The notes below the pieces were generated by a model. The model was not told where the DNA came from and did no database searches. It worked only from the letters and a program-made list of their open reading frames with translations. A stretch of DNA of 64,000 bases from Paraburkholderia podalyriae (GTDB lineage Bacteria > Pseudomonadota > Gammaproteobacteria > Burkholderiales > Burkholderiaceae), in assembly GCF_014397785.1 (NCBI RefSeq), contig NZ_VZQQ01000015.1:1-64000 (forward strand), written 5' to 3'. Below, piece after piece: positions 42,701 through 51,121 of the stretch (position 1 is its first letter; the number at the start of each line of letters is the position of its first letter). The position numbers and the translations under genes were made by a program.

Positions 42701-44599
42701 GTCGGTGTCGGCGACATGTCGGGCGACGTGTTCGGCAACGGCATGCTGTTGTCGCCGCATATCAAGCTGCTCGCCGCGTTCGATCACCGGCATATCTTTC
42801 TCGATCCGAATCCCGATCCCGCCGCGAGCATGGCGGAGCGCGCGCGCCTCTTCATGCTCGACCGCTCGAGCTGGGCCGATTACGATCCGTCGCTGATCTC
42901 GGCGGGCGGCGGCGTGTTCCCGCGCAGCGCGAAGACGATTCCGCTGTCGACGGCGGTGCAAGCGGTGCTCGGCATCAGCGCCGCGGCGCTCTCGCCGGCC
43001 GAGCTGATGCGCGTGATTTTGCAGGCACCCGTCGATCTGCTTTATAACGGCGGCATCGGCACCTACGTGAAGGCGAGCCGCGAAACGAATCAGCAGGCGG
43101 GCGATCGCGCGAACGACGCGATCCGCGTGAACGGCGCGGATCTGCGTTGCAAGGTCGTGGCCGAGGGCGGCAATCTCGGCTTGACGCAACTCGGGCGCAT
43201 CGAGTTCGCGCAGCGCGGCGGCCGCATCAATACCGATGCGATCGATAATTCGGCCGGTGTCGATTGCTCGGATCACGAGGTCAACATCAAGATTTTGCTG
43301 GGCCTCGTCGTCACCGACGGCGAGATGACGGAGAAGCAGCGCAATGCGTTGCTAGCCGAGATGACCGATGAAGTCGGTCTGCTCGTGCTGACGGATAACT
43401 ACTATCAGACGCAGGCTTTGTCGATCGCCGGCCGTTTTGGCGTGGAGCTGCTCGATGCCGAAGCACGCCTGATGCGCTATCTGGAGAAGGCCGGGCGGCT
43501 CAATCGCGTGATCGAATTTCTGCCCACCGACGAAGACCTCGCCGAGCGCGCCGCCGCGAAGCAGGGCCTGACGACACCGGAGCGCGCGGTACTGCTCGCG
43601 TACAGCAAGATGTGGCTCTATGACGCGCTGCTCGAATCGCCGATGCCGGAAGACCCGCTCGTCAGCGACATGTTGATCGAGTACTTTCCGAAACCTCTGC
43701 GGCAGCGTTTCCGCGAACCGATGCAGCGCCATCCGCTACGCCGCGAAATCCTCGCGACGCATCTGACCAACGCGCTCGTGAATCGCGTCGGCTGCGAGTT
43801 CGTGCATCGGCTGATGGAGGAGACCGATGCACGGCCAGGCGACATCGTGCGCGCGTGCATCATGGCGCGCGACGTGTTTGATCTCGATCAGATCTGGCGC
43901 AGCATCGACGCGCTCGACAACCGCGTCGCCGACGACATGCAGGCGCGCATGTTCGCGGAGGTCGCACGGCTCGTCGAACGTTCGGCGCTGTGGTTCCTGC
44001 GGCATCTGCAAACGGGCGCGGCCGGCGACGACGTGACCGGCCTGCTCGCGCGCTGTCGCGATGCCGCGCAGCGTCTCGCGCCGCAATGGCCGGCTCTGTT
44101 GCCAGGCGCGGATCTCGAAGCGTTGTCGGAGCGGCAAAGAGTGTTCGTCGATGCGGGTGTCGATAGCGATCTCGCAGTGCGGATCGCGAGCGGCGAGGTG
44201 TCCGCCGCGCTACTCGATATCGCCGAAGTCGCGTCGACGTGCGGGCGCAATCTCGAACAGGTCGCGGGCGTCTACTTCGCTCTCGGCACGCTGCTGAACT
44301 ACGGCTGGATCAGCGAGCGCGCGGCCTCATTGCCGGCGCCGACGCATTGGGACATGCTCGCGCGGGCATCGGCGCTCGCCGAACTCGCCCGGCTCAAGCG
44401 CGCGCTGACCACGAGCGCATTGACCGGCGCGACCGATGCATCGACGCCCGATTCGCTCGTGCAAACCTGGCGCGAGAAACGCGCAGCGCAACTCGAGCGC
44501 TATACGCGTTTGCTGACCGATCTGCGTGCGACGGGCGGCGCGAGCCTTTCCGTGCTGCTGGTCGTCGTGCGGGAGATGGCGGCGCTCGAGAGGGCGTGA
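39761..44599 (+). CDS. gdhB: NAD-dependent glutamate dehydrogenase, 180-kDa class
   Basis: A 1612-residue enzyme, the usual length of the large NAD-GDH class, which deaminates glutamate to 2-oxoglutarate and feeds amino-acid carbon into the TCA cycle. The N-terminal half (about 1-720) is the regulatory part (VYNPILEQHGWHSDHTVIEI, DDMPFLVDSVSMTVNRH). The catalytic part has GGLRWSDRREDFRTEVLGLM, VPVGSKGGFVVKNPP (about residue 847), VVAADKGTATFSDYANAI and VGVGDMSGDVFGNGMLLSPH. ATG 39761 follows AGGGGAG. Single transcription unit; the CDF gene follows 47 bases later. A 1016-codon ORF on the opposite strand is a shadow. Confidence 0.95.
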   Translation: MQAKNEEAVTHLLNDVVEFARGRLPEPTFNIVEPFLRHYYDFVDAGDLQSRSIADLYGAALAHWQTAQRFVPGEQRLRVYNPILEQHGWHSDHTVIEIVNDDMPFLVDSVSMTVNRHRLALHSVVHPVFRIWRAPDGSIARVSQGAEDAGDTRSHLTSCIHFEVDRCGDAAKLDALRDDIARMLGDVRAAVEDWPKIVERAKQTIQDLKVRDTGPEGVEARAFVEWMVADHFTFLGQRDYELVQQDGGYGLRAIAGSGLGILRDALRPVGAPEVTTLPPAAAEIVSGSSPIFLTKANSRATVHRPGYLDYVGIKLTGADGKVTGERRFIGLYTSTAYFVSAAEIPIVRRKCANIVRRAAFLPKGHLAKSLVTVLETYPRDELFQADEDQLYDTTLGVLRLQEHQRTRLFVRRDRFDRFVSCLVFVSRDKYNTDLRQRIANLLADAFNGENVEFTPLLSESTLARIHFVVHAKAGGMPNVDTRELEARLVQVARRWQDDLADALLDAYGEEQGNRLLQHYSDSFPAGYRDDYPARTAVRDIELIERVQGTERLAMNLYRPIESGLRAFRFKVYRAGLPIALSRSLPMLEHLGVRVDEERPYLIEAPGATPAWIHDFGLELADDTEFDIERVKDLFEQAFEQVWTGTIESDDFNRLVLRAQLNAREVTILRAYAKYLRQVGSTFSDAYIERAVTGNPAIARMLVALFITRFDPALGDVREARVNSCLQSIDSALDQVPNLDEDRILRQFLGVIKATKRTNYYRYDATGQPKPYLSFKFDPAQVPGLPEPKPMFEIWVYSPRVEGVHLRGGRVARGGLRWSDRREDFRTEVLGLMKAQMVKNVVIVPVGSKGGFVVKNPPPQSERDAWMREGVACYQTFLRGLLDVTDNLAGTDVVPPPDVVRQDPDDPYLVVAADKGTATFSDYANAISQEYGFWLDDAFASGGSVGYDHKKMGITARGAWESVKRHFREMGVDTQSEDFTVVGVGDMSGDVFGNGMLLSPHIKLLAAFDHRHIFLDPNPDPAASMAERARLFMLDRSSWADYDPSLISAGGGVFPRSAKTIPLSTAVQAVLGISAAALSPAELMRVILQAPVDLLYNGGIGTYVKASRETNQQAGDRANDAIRVNGADLRCKVVAEGGNLGLTQLGRIEFAQRGGRINTDAIDNSAGVDCSDHEVNIKILLGLVVTDGEMTEKQRNALLAEMTDEVGLLVLTDNYYQTQALSIAGRFGVELLDAEARLMRYLEKAGRLNRVIEFLPTDEDLAERAAAKQGLTTPERAVLLAYSKMWLYDALLESPMPEDPLVSDMLIEYFPKPLRQRFREPMQRHPLRREILATHLTNALVNRVGCEFVHRLMEETDARPGDIVRACIMARDVFDLDQIWRSIDALDNRVADDMQARMFAEVARLVERSALWFLRHLQTGAAGDDVTGLLARCRDAAQRLAPQWPALLPGADLEALSERQRVFVDAGVDSDLAVRIASGEVSAALLDIAEVASTCGRNLEQVAGVYFALGTLLNYGWISERAASLPAPTHWDMLARASALAELARLKRALTTSALTGATDASTPDSLVQTWREKRAAQLERYTRLLTDLRATGGASLSVLLVVVREMAALERA

Positions 44600-44646
44600 G
44601 CCGCGTGAATGCGGTAAAAGACGATCTGGAAATTGGCGGCGCGACG

Positions 44647-45552
44647 ATGAAAGAAGAATCACCGAAAGCCATTTTCTACGCACTCGCCGCCAACCTCGGC
44701 ATCGCCGTCTGCAAGTTCGCCGCGGCGGCATTCACCGGCTCCGGCTCGATGTTCGCCGAGGCGATTCACTCCACCGCCGACTGCGGCAATCAACTGCTGC
44801 TGCTTTTCGGACTGCGCGAAGCGCGCAAGCCGGTGAGCCCTTTGCACCCGATGGGCAGTGGCCGCGAAATCAACTTCTATTCGCTGCTTGTTGCGTTGCT
44901 GCTGTTTTTCGTCGGCGGTGCGTTTTCGGTGTATGAGGGCGTGCATCGATTGATTGCGCGCGAGCCGTTGCAGTATGCGTTCGTCGCGTTGGCGGTGCTC
45001 GGCGTGTCGGTGGTGCTCGAATCGCTATCGTTGTGGGGTGCGGTCAAGGAGATTCGCAAGACGCATCCGGATAAAAATCTATGGCGCTGGTTTCGCGAGA
45101 CGCGCGAATCCGATCTGCTGGTCGTGGCCGGTGAAGATGTCGCGGCGCTATTCGGTCTCGCTATCGCCTTCGTAGCGGTGCTATCGACGATGGTGACCGG
45201 CGACCCCGTGTATGACGCGCTCGGCTCGGTGGGGGTCGGTCTTCTGCTGATGACGATCGCGTGGCTAATCGCGCGTGAAGTGAAGTCGATGATCGTCGGC
45301 GAATCCGCGAGCCCGGAAGTGCGTAGCGCCATCGACGCGCATCTGCGCGCGCGTCCCGAGATTCGCGGCATCATCAACATGATCACGCTGCAGTGGGGGC
45401 GCCACGTGGTGGTGGCGGTGCAGGCGGAAATGATCGACTACGCGAGCGGCCGCGCGATGGTCGATGCGATCAATGTCATCGAGGCCGATCTGCAGGCCAC
45501 GTTTCCTCAGGTGCGCTGGGTATTTTTCGAACCGGATGTGCCGCGCAATTAA
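44647..45552 (+). CDS. Cation diffusion facilitator transporter
   Basis: A 301-residue membrane protein with about six spans. The TM2 metal site is conserved (EAIHSTADCGNQLLLL, H-x3-D). In TM5 the usual H-x3-D is replaced by VVAGEDVAALFGLAIA, the ED form also found in ZnT9-like members. The C-terminal cytoplasmic domain (SPEVRSAIDAHLRARPEIRG) is present. It should export a divalent cation such as zinc or iron in exchange for protons. ATG 44647 is chosen; an in-frame GTG at 44596 overlapping the glutamate dehydrogenase stop is an alternative. Confidence 0.88.
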   Translation: MKEESPKAIFYALAANLGIAVCKFAAAAFTGSGSMFAEAIHSTADCGNQLLLLFGLREARKPVSPLHPMGSGREINFYSLLVALLLFFVGGAFSVYEGVHRLIAREPLQYAFVALAVLGVSVVLESLSLWGAVKEIRKTHPDKNLWRWFRETRESDLLVVAGEDVAALFGLAIAFVAVLSTMVTGDPVYDALGSVGVGLLLMTIAWLIAREVKSMIVGESASPEVRSAIDAHLRARPEIRGIINMITLQWGRHVVVAVQAEMIDYASGRAMVDAINVIEADLQATFPQVRWVFFEPDVPRN

Positions 45553-45740
45553 AGACGTCTTCCATTCATAACGGGCACGCGTTCACGTCGCCCTGATCGA
45601 CATCTCCTTGCTTGACAGGCCCGAACCCGGAACCTAGTATTCGTCGGGGCATTGGTCATACGACTTAACATTAGTCAGGCCACTTACCCAAATTCCCGCT
45701 CAAGCTCCCATAAAAATCGTGCGTCACATCGGAGATTTCG

Positions 45741-46991
45741 ATGAAAAAAATCAGTCGCGCCTTTTCTTCCGTTGTCGTTACGTGTTCCTGTCTGTTTGCT
45801 TTTACCGCTCACGCGCAAACGTTGGCGACCGGCGATAGCCGAACGGTGACGCAGCCAGGTTATCCCACCGTTTGCACCACGCTTACCGCGCAGTTCACGA
45901 GTTCGCAACGCGCAGCGCCGCCGACCGCCGACGACACGAGCCGCCTGCAAGCGGCGTTGAACAGCTGCGCGGGCACGGGCGGCAGCGTTGTGCTGGCCTC
46001 TTCCGGATCGAACAACGCGTTCTATACCGACAGTCTGACGATCAGCGGCGCCGGCATCGTGGTCAACTTGGGCGTCACGTTGTATGGCAACGATAGCTAC
46101 TCGAGCAATGCGAACCTGCTGTCGTTCTCGGGCACGAATGCATCGCTGATGGGACCGGGCACCGTCGACGGCCGTGGCGATATCATCAGCGGCACACCGC
46201 GGCTCGTGCAGGCGAGTAATATCACGAACTTCATCGTCTATAACGTGACGCTGTCTCAGGCGGCTCATCCGAACCTCTACGTCGAAGGCGGCAGCGGCTT
46301 CACCGCATGGAACGTGTCGATTCGCACGCCGGCCACGCGTAAGAACGCCGACGGTATCGACATCGACAGCCTGACCAATGCGACGGTGACCAACTCGGAT
46401 ATCGAAGCCGGCGACGATGGCGTTGCGGTCAAGACGAACTCGGGCAACATCTCGAATGTCACCGTTTCGAATACCAGGCTGCATGGCACGCATGGTTTGT
46501 CGGTCGGCAGCATCGCGAAGAACACGGTGTCGAACATCCTGTTCGAGAACAACTATGTGTACGGCAACGATCTGAACGGCACGGCCTCGACCGACGCGAA
46601 CGCGATCAACGTGAAGGCCGATCCATGTTCGCTGACGGTGCAGCAGGTCAGCTACGTCAATACCTGCATCACTAACGCGAAGCATCTGATCGTGATGGAT
46701 ACGAACTACAGCAGTTGCAGTGGCAGCGGCAGCCCGACGTTGTCGAACATCATCGTTAATGGTGCGTACTCGACGGCGTCTGTGTCCGGTGCCGATACGA
46801 AGATCGATGGGCGCAGTTCGAGCTATCCGGTGCGAGCTTATCTGGCCAATGTCAGCCTCGATGCGACCGCGCAAAGCGGCGACCAGTACGCGAGCGTTGG
46901 TCTGTATAACTCCAACATCACGCCGTCCGGCACTGGCGTCACCACGTCGAATTTCACGCTGAGCGGCAGCATACCGAGCTGCTCGTTCTGA
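45741..46991 (+). CDS. Secreted GH28 polygalacturonase-like enzyme
   Basis: A 416-residue protein with signal peptide (MKKISRAFSSVVVTCSCLFA to AHA-QT) and a right-handed beta-helix. The GH28 catalytic signatures are recognisable: KNADGIDIDS for NTDG, AGDDGVAVK for GDD and GTHGLSVGS for GHG. It should hydrolyse pectin-type galacturonan, which fits a plant-associated life. The final segment has two Cys (IPSCSF). No pectin transporter or uronate catabolic genes adjoin; the lipase chaperone gene follows 94 bases later. Confidence 0.87.
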   Translation: MKKISRAFSSVVVTCSCLFAFTAHAQTLATGDSRTVTQPGYPTVCTTLTAQFTSSQRAAPPTADDTSRLQAALNSCAGTGGSVVLASSGSNNAFYTDSLTISGAGIVVNLGVTLYGNDSYSSNANLLSFSGTNASLMGPGTVDGRGDIISGTPRLVQASNITNFIVYNVTLSQAAHPNLYVEGGSGFTAWNVSIRTPATRKNADGIDIDSLTNATVTNSDIEAGDDGVAVKTNSGNISNVTVSNTRLHGTHGLSVGSIAKNTVSNILFENNYVYGNDLNGTASTDANAINVKADPCSLTVQQVSYVNTCITNAKHLIVMDTNYSSCSGSGSPTLSNIIVNGAYSTASVSGADTKIDGRSSSYPVRAYLANVSLDATAQSGDQYASVGLYNSNITPSGTGVTTSNFTLSGSIPSCSF

Positions 46992-47085
46992 CGGCGGCGC
47001 AGTGTAGCGGCTAGCGGTGCGGAGAGGCGCATCATCATCGGCCTTTCCGTATCGTTCTATCAAGCGATCGTCGTCAAGGATCAGC

Positions 47086-48024
47086 ATGCCGGGAAAATGG
47101 CTGGGACCTCTTTGCGTGATCTGCGCGGCGGCGCTGGGCCTGTCGACCGGCGTGCTGTACTTGCGGCACACGGCGCCAGCAGCGCAGGCTGCGACGAGCG
47201 TCGTCGCGGATAGCGAAAGCAACGCGGCCGCGGCAGCCCCGGTGCACGGACCCGCGGCCGACACCGACGACTCGTTGCGCATCTGGCCCGGCGATTCGAG
47301 CCTCGCCAATGGACTGGCGATGACGGACAGTCATCATCTGATCATCAACGACACGTTGCGCGAGCTGATCGACTTCTTTCTTCTCGAACAGGCGGACGAC
47401 GACCGCGCGGATCAACTGAAGCTGTATCTGAGAACCCGGCTCCGTTCTCCGGCTTCGGAGGAAGCGGTGCAGATAGTCGAGCATTACGTGGCCTATATGA
47501 AAGCGCACGACGAAATGCTCGCCGCACAGAACCTGAATGCGCAGAGCCTGAATGCATCGAACGTCGACATTAACCGGATCTCGACGTGGCGTCAGCAGCG
47601 TGACCAGTTGCGGCAACGGATGCTAGGCGGCCAGGTCGAGCAGGTCTGGTATCAGAACGACGATTCGCAATTGACGCAGGCAATCGACGAATGGCGGCAA
47701 CGCGCGGCTGATCAGGAAGGGGTAGCCGCGTCCGCGCAGCAACCGCGTTATCCGGTTCCACATTGGCAAAACAGCCGCGACGAAGAACTGCACATCCAAT
47801 ACCTGCTTGGGCTATTGCAAAAAGCGGTGACGAGTTTCAGCGAACGGAGCCACGAAGGACAGCATTGGGCCGAGCGGTATTCGAGCTATCAGAACGACGC
47901 TCAAAAGATTACTCACGATGCGAGTCTCGACGCCGCGCAGCGCGACGCGCAGCTTCAGGCGTTGCGGGTCAAGCTATTTCCGACGCAAGGCGAACAGCAG
48001 CGCGCGCATGAACTGGGACCGTGA
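47086..48024 (+). CDS. Lipase chaperone (Lif) family protein, without adjacent lipase
   Basis: A 312-residue protein with an N-terminal membrane anchor (WLGPLCVICAAALGLSTGVL), an Ala-rich linker and the all-helical steric chaperone body. The Lif motif R-x-x-F-D-Y-F-L appears as NDTLRELIDFFLLEQADD; later parts (LKLYLRTRLRSPASEEAVQI, VEQVWYQNDDSQLTQAIDEW, LFPTQGEQQRAHEL) also fit. Lif folds its own lipase in the periplasm before type II secretion and is normally encoded directly after it. Here the upstream gene is a GH28 pectinase and no lipase gene lies in the window. ATG 47086 follows AAGGA. Confidence 0.8.
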   Translation: MPGKWLGPLCVICAAALGLSTGVLYLRHTAPAAQAATSVVADSESNAAAAAPVHGPAADTDDSLRIWPGDSSLANGLAMTDSHHLIINDTLRELIDFFLLEQADDDRADQLKLYLRTRLRSPASEEAVQIVEHYVAYMKAHDEMLAAQNLNAQSLNASNVDINRISTWRQQRDQLRQRMLGGQVEQVWYQNDDSQLTQAIDEWRQRAADQEGVAASAQQPRYPVPHWQNSRDEELHIQYLLGLLQKAVTSFSERSHEGQHWAERYSSYQNDAQKITHDASLDAAQRDAQLQALRVKLFPTQGEQQRAHELGP

Positions 48025-48160
48025 GTGTGGCGGGTAAAAGCAGGCGGGAGGAGGTGAAACGACATGCGAGAAGAGCGGGGGTGAAGGTCACGCACCTCAG
48101 CGGGTCTTCGAGCCGAAGCGCATACCGGGTTTCGACTTTGTTAGCCGTTGCGTCCCTGCT

Positions 48161-49048
48161 CTAAACTCCAGGCGGAAGATCCTTACGGCATTCTTCGAGT
48201 AACCAACTGCGAAAGCTCGCAATATCGTCTTCCTGCGAGTGGGACGCGCGCACGTAAAGATAGGTAGACCGCTCCACACTCACAAACCCCACGGGTGCAA
48301 TGAGCCGGCCATCGGCGAGATCGCGCCGGACCAATAACTCCGGAGCGATCGCGAGTCCCACCCCGCTTCTTGCCGCTTCGATGGTCAGTGACAAGCTGTC
48401 TAATACCTGAGCGCAACACGAATCGACCCCCACTCCGACAGTTCGGCTCCACTCGCTCCATGCATTCATGCGTGACCTTGCGTGCAGCAGGCGCATCCCG
48501 CCGATGTCGCGCGGCGACCTGGGCACGTTCGGCCAGTTGGGCGCGCAGACCGGCCCTATCATATCGGTCGTCAGGCAGGTCGCCGTGATGGCCGACGACG
48601 GAAATCGATCGGTGACTATCAAGGCATCGACTTCCCGCCTCAGCAATGCTGCAACATCGCCTCGCGCCTGAAAATTCACTATGACCTCCGGCACGCGTCT
48701 TGAGAACTCCTCAATTCTGGGAAGAAGCCAGTGAGCGAGAAAGCTGACGGAACAGCCAACCGTGAGCTTGCGCTCTGGCCTCTGATCACGAATACCAACG
48801 CATTCGTCTTCGAGCAGCGCAAGTGCGGCCGAGCATGCACTCTTCAGTCGCTCGCCGTCTTTGGTCAGTCGAACTCCACCGCTATGGCGAACGAAAATAT
48901 CCTTTCCAAACCAGGTTTCGAGCGCACGGATCTGATGACTGATCGCACTATGCGTTATGCATAAATCACTTGCCGCTTGAGTGAAGCTCTCGTAATTGGC
49001 TACGGCTTCGAAGCTTTGAAGGGCCCTGAGAGGAGGCAAGATGCGCAT
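48161..49048 (-). CDS. LysR-type regulator, GcvA-like
   Basis: A 295-residue LysR protein. The helix-turn-helix (FEAVANYESFTQAASDLCIT, HSAISHQIRALETWFGKDIF) is followed by the effector-binding domain (LTVGCSVSFLAHWLLPRIEE, ARSGVGLAIAPELLVRRDLA). The start MRILPPLRALQSFEAVA is the usual GcvA-like beginning, so ATG 49048 is preferred over 49072. Divergent from the LOG-to-EamA cluster with a 126-base gap, the classic layout in which a LysR protein controls the neighbouring operon. Less G+C-rich than the flanks. Confidence 0.88.
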   Translation of the reverse strand: MRILPPLRALQSFEAVANYESFTQAASDLCITHSAISHQIRALETWFGKDIFVRHSGGVRLTKDGERLKSACSAALALLEDECVGIRDQRPERKLTVGCSVSFLAHWLLPRIEEFSRRVPEVIVNFQARGDVAALLRREVDALIVTDRFPSSAITATCLTTDMIGPVCAPNWPNVPRSPRDIGGMRLLHARSRMNAWSEWSRTVGVGVDSCCAQVLDSLSLTIEAARSGVGLAIAPELLVRRDLADGRLIAPVGFVSVERSTYLYVRASHSQEDDIASFRSWLLEECRKDLPPGV

Positions 49049-49174
49049 GATTAAGGGTAGAAATAAATTCACACCGATTGTGCAACTATTTCGCTACTCC
49101 GTCCAGTTGCCAGTCGATAGACTGTCGATCTGAGTCGTTACGAAGTCCTATCTTTCTCACAAATAAGCAAGTCC

Positions 49175-49831
49175 ATGCATGCAATCATCTTGCGAGAGCT
49201 TGAGAGTATCGAACAGCTTTCGGATCGCGTCGGCACCGCGGTAAGCATATTCGGCAGCGCGCGCATCAAACCTGGCCACGAAATATTCAGACTCACTCAT
49301 CAAATTGCTTCCGGATTGTCGAGTGAGGGCTATACCGTAATTTCAGGTGGAGGCCCCGGCATTATGCGGGCTGCCAACGAAGGTGCGCGTACGGGAAAAA
49401 CATGCACTATCGGATTCAATGTCGTGCTTCCTTTCGAGTCGGCCGATTTTCAGTTTCAAGATATCTCCCTTGTATTCGAAAATTTCTTCACTCGAAAAAT
49501 CGCCTTCTGCAAGCATTCTCGCGCATTTATTGCGATGCCGGGTGGGATGGGCACACTCGATGAGCTATTTGAAATTTTGACACTAAAGCAAACAAGGAAA
49601 CTTAAGCCCGTGCCAGTCGTGTTGGTCGGTTCGCAATTCTGGGGAGGACTTATCGATTGGATGAGAACAAATCTGGAATCGGCTGGCCTGATCAGCGCAG
49701 GGGAACTCGATGAAATCAGGATTTTTGACGATGTGGACAGCGTCGTCAATTACTTGAAACTACGTGTCCCGATTCCGGATACGTCAATCACACCACTCAG
49801 TCTCGTCCGGACCGGTCACGCGACAGTCTGA
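49175..49831 (+). CDS. LOG-family nucleoside 5'-monophosphate phosphoribohydrolase
   Basis: A 218-residue Rossmann-fold protein. The nucleotide site is SGGGPGIMRAANEGA (58-72) and the active-site signature AMPGGMGTLDELFEIL (P122-G-G-M-G-T-x-x-E130). LOG enzymes release a free base and ribose 5-phosphate from nucleoside monophosphates, best known for activating cytokinins. First gene of a five-gene plus-strand set; followed 47 bases later by the PP-loop gene. Ribosome binding site is weak. Codon use is less G+C-rich than that of the backbone. The context suggests a role in making a nucleotide-derived small molecule. Confidence 0.87.
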   Translation: MHAIILRELESIEQLSDRVGTAVSIFGSARIKPGHEIFRLTHQIASGLSSEGYTVISGGGPGIMRAANEGARTGKTCTIGFNVVLPFESADFQFQDISLVFENFFTRKIAFCKHSRAFIAMPGGMGTLDELFEILTLKQTRKLKPVPVVLVGSQFWGGLIDWMRTNLESAGLISAGELDEIRIFDDVDSVVNYLKLRVPIPDTSITPLSLVRTGHATV

Positions 49832-49878
49832 GGGCAATCGTATCAACGTCTCACCGCACTTTAAAAGGAAGGAACGCG

Positions 49879-50580
49879 ATGCGTAATACGTTTTCAACAC
49901 AACTGGTTATGTTTACAGGCGGACGGGATAGCACTCTCGCAGCTTGTCACCTGATGTTGCAGGGTATCCCCGTGCGACTCTACTCCGCGAATAGTGGCTG
50001 CTCACTGCATCGCGGCATACTTGCCCACCGCGTCGATGAACTGCGGCGTCGCTTTGGGGATCTGGTGGTTGATCACACTGTGGAAGACATCAGCGGAGCG
50101 TTTCGCGCCATTGCCATCGAGAACATCGAGTCAGACATTATCAAATACCAAAAGAATCTTGTTCTGCTCGGTGAAAAGCTGGCTATTCACGCCCATATTG
50201 CGGATTTTTGCCGCCGAAACGGCGTTGAGATCATCAATGACGGGATCACCAACTATCAAAACGAATTTCCTGAGCAGCGCCTCGTTGCGAAGGAATTTTT
50301 CGTCGACATGATGAAGAAGTTCGGCATCGTATACCGATCACCGATTTATAAGTTCGCCCAGTCAGCGGACGACGTAAAGTACAAGCTACTGCAGCTGGGA
50401 ATATCAACCAAATCACTTGAGGGCATCAGCATCTTCGGCGATAGCTTCACTACGCCGTCGGACGAAGTCATTCTTGCCTATCTTCAGGAGAAGTTGCCGC
50501 TGGCTCTGAACATCGTTGACTTTTTGTCAGGCGGTGAACTGCGGTCTTTCCAGCCGGAACTTCTTGAGCAAGTGGCATAA
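49879..50580 (+). CDS. PP-loop ATPase-like protein (N-type ATP pyrophosphatase fold)
   Basis: A 233-residue protein. The PP-loop is VMFTGGRDSTLAACHLM (T13-G-G-R-D-S18), the ATP alpha/beta-cleaving motif of QueC, ThiI, asparagine and GMP synthetases. Unlike QueC it lacks the C-terminal four-cysteine zinc site, so it is not a normal queuosine enzyme. It should adenylate a carboxylate, amide or oxo group for amidation or thiolation. AAGGAAGGA gives a strong ribosome site before ATG 49879. The cluster partners (LOG, NUDIX, PLP-fold) point to a nucleobase-like or amino-acid-derived metabolite. Confidence 0.75.
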   Translation: MRNTFSTQLVMFTGGRDSTLAACHLMLQGIPVRLYSANSGCSLHRGILAHRVDELRRRFGDLVVDHTVEDISGAFRAIAIENIESDIIKYQKNLVLLGEKLAIHAHIADFCRRNGVEIINDGITNYQNEFPEQRLVAKEFFVDMMKKFGIVYRSPIYKFAQSADDVKYKLLQLGISTKSLEGISIFGDSFTTPSDEVILAYLQEKLPLALNIVDFLSGGELRSFQPELLEQVA

Positions 50581-50661
50581 CATGTCGCTCGCCGGCAATG
50601 ACTGCATCAAGGCGGCGTAGCCAATTGTCGGCAAAGCTATCCTATCGTTCGAAAGCCCAAT

Positions 50662-51066
50662 ATGAATAGCGCCAAAATCGTCAAATGCGCCGCGGCTATC
50701 ATTCGCGAGAAGTCGCTGCTCCTGACTCGAAAGCAGGGAACGGATACCTTCATCTCTCCTGGCGGAAAACCACTGTCCGGCGAATCCTGTTTGGACTGCC
50801 TTTGTCGTGAAATTCGCGAAGAGCTCAATATCGAAGTCAGCAAGCAAAGCTATCTCGGCCAATTCAGCGGCACTTCGACATTTGAAGACTTGCCGATCGA
50901 AATGAACGTATATCTGGTTGAGATCGAAGGGGAACCGCGAGCCGGAATGGAAATCGATGAGTTGATGTGGTATCGCAGCGACAATGCAAGGCAGGATTTA
51001 AAGATTGGCTCTATCTTCCGCGATTCGATCATTCCTCTACTGACAAGTAAAAGGCTGATCGTCTGA
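50662..51066 (+). CDS. NUDIX hydrolase
   Basis: A 134-residue NUDIX protein of minimal size. The NUDIX box is GKPLSGESCLDCLCREIREE (G-x5-E-x7-R-E-x2-E-E) with Asn in place of the last Gly. Family members cleave nucleoside diphosphates linked to another group. The N-terminus (KCAAAIIREKSLLLTRKQGT) is typical of MutT-like members. Starts 81 bases after the PP-loop gene in the same direction. It may process a nucleotide intermediate or remove a damaged one. Confidence 0.88.
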   Translation: MNSAKIVKCAAAIIREKSLLLTRKQGTDTFISPGGKPLSGESCLDCLCREIREELNIEVSKQSYLGQFSGTSTFEDLPIEMNVYLVEIEGEPRAGMEIDELMWYRSDNARQDLKIGSIFRDSIIPLLTSKRLIV

Positions 51067-51121
51067 CTCTCTGTCAAAGACGCACTGCCACAAGCAAAGC
51101 ACCCGCTTCCTGGACTCAGAT

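Noticed and set aside
40226..43276. 1016-codon ORF antisense to glutamate dehydrogenase
   Set aside because: His/Arg-rich shadow caused by G+C-rich third positions; no family motifs, whereas the plus strand encodes a full-length known enzyme.
49879..50580. queC (queuosine pathway)
   Set aside because: PP-loop is present, but the C-terminal four-cysteine zinc site is absent and no queD, queE or queF is nearby.
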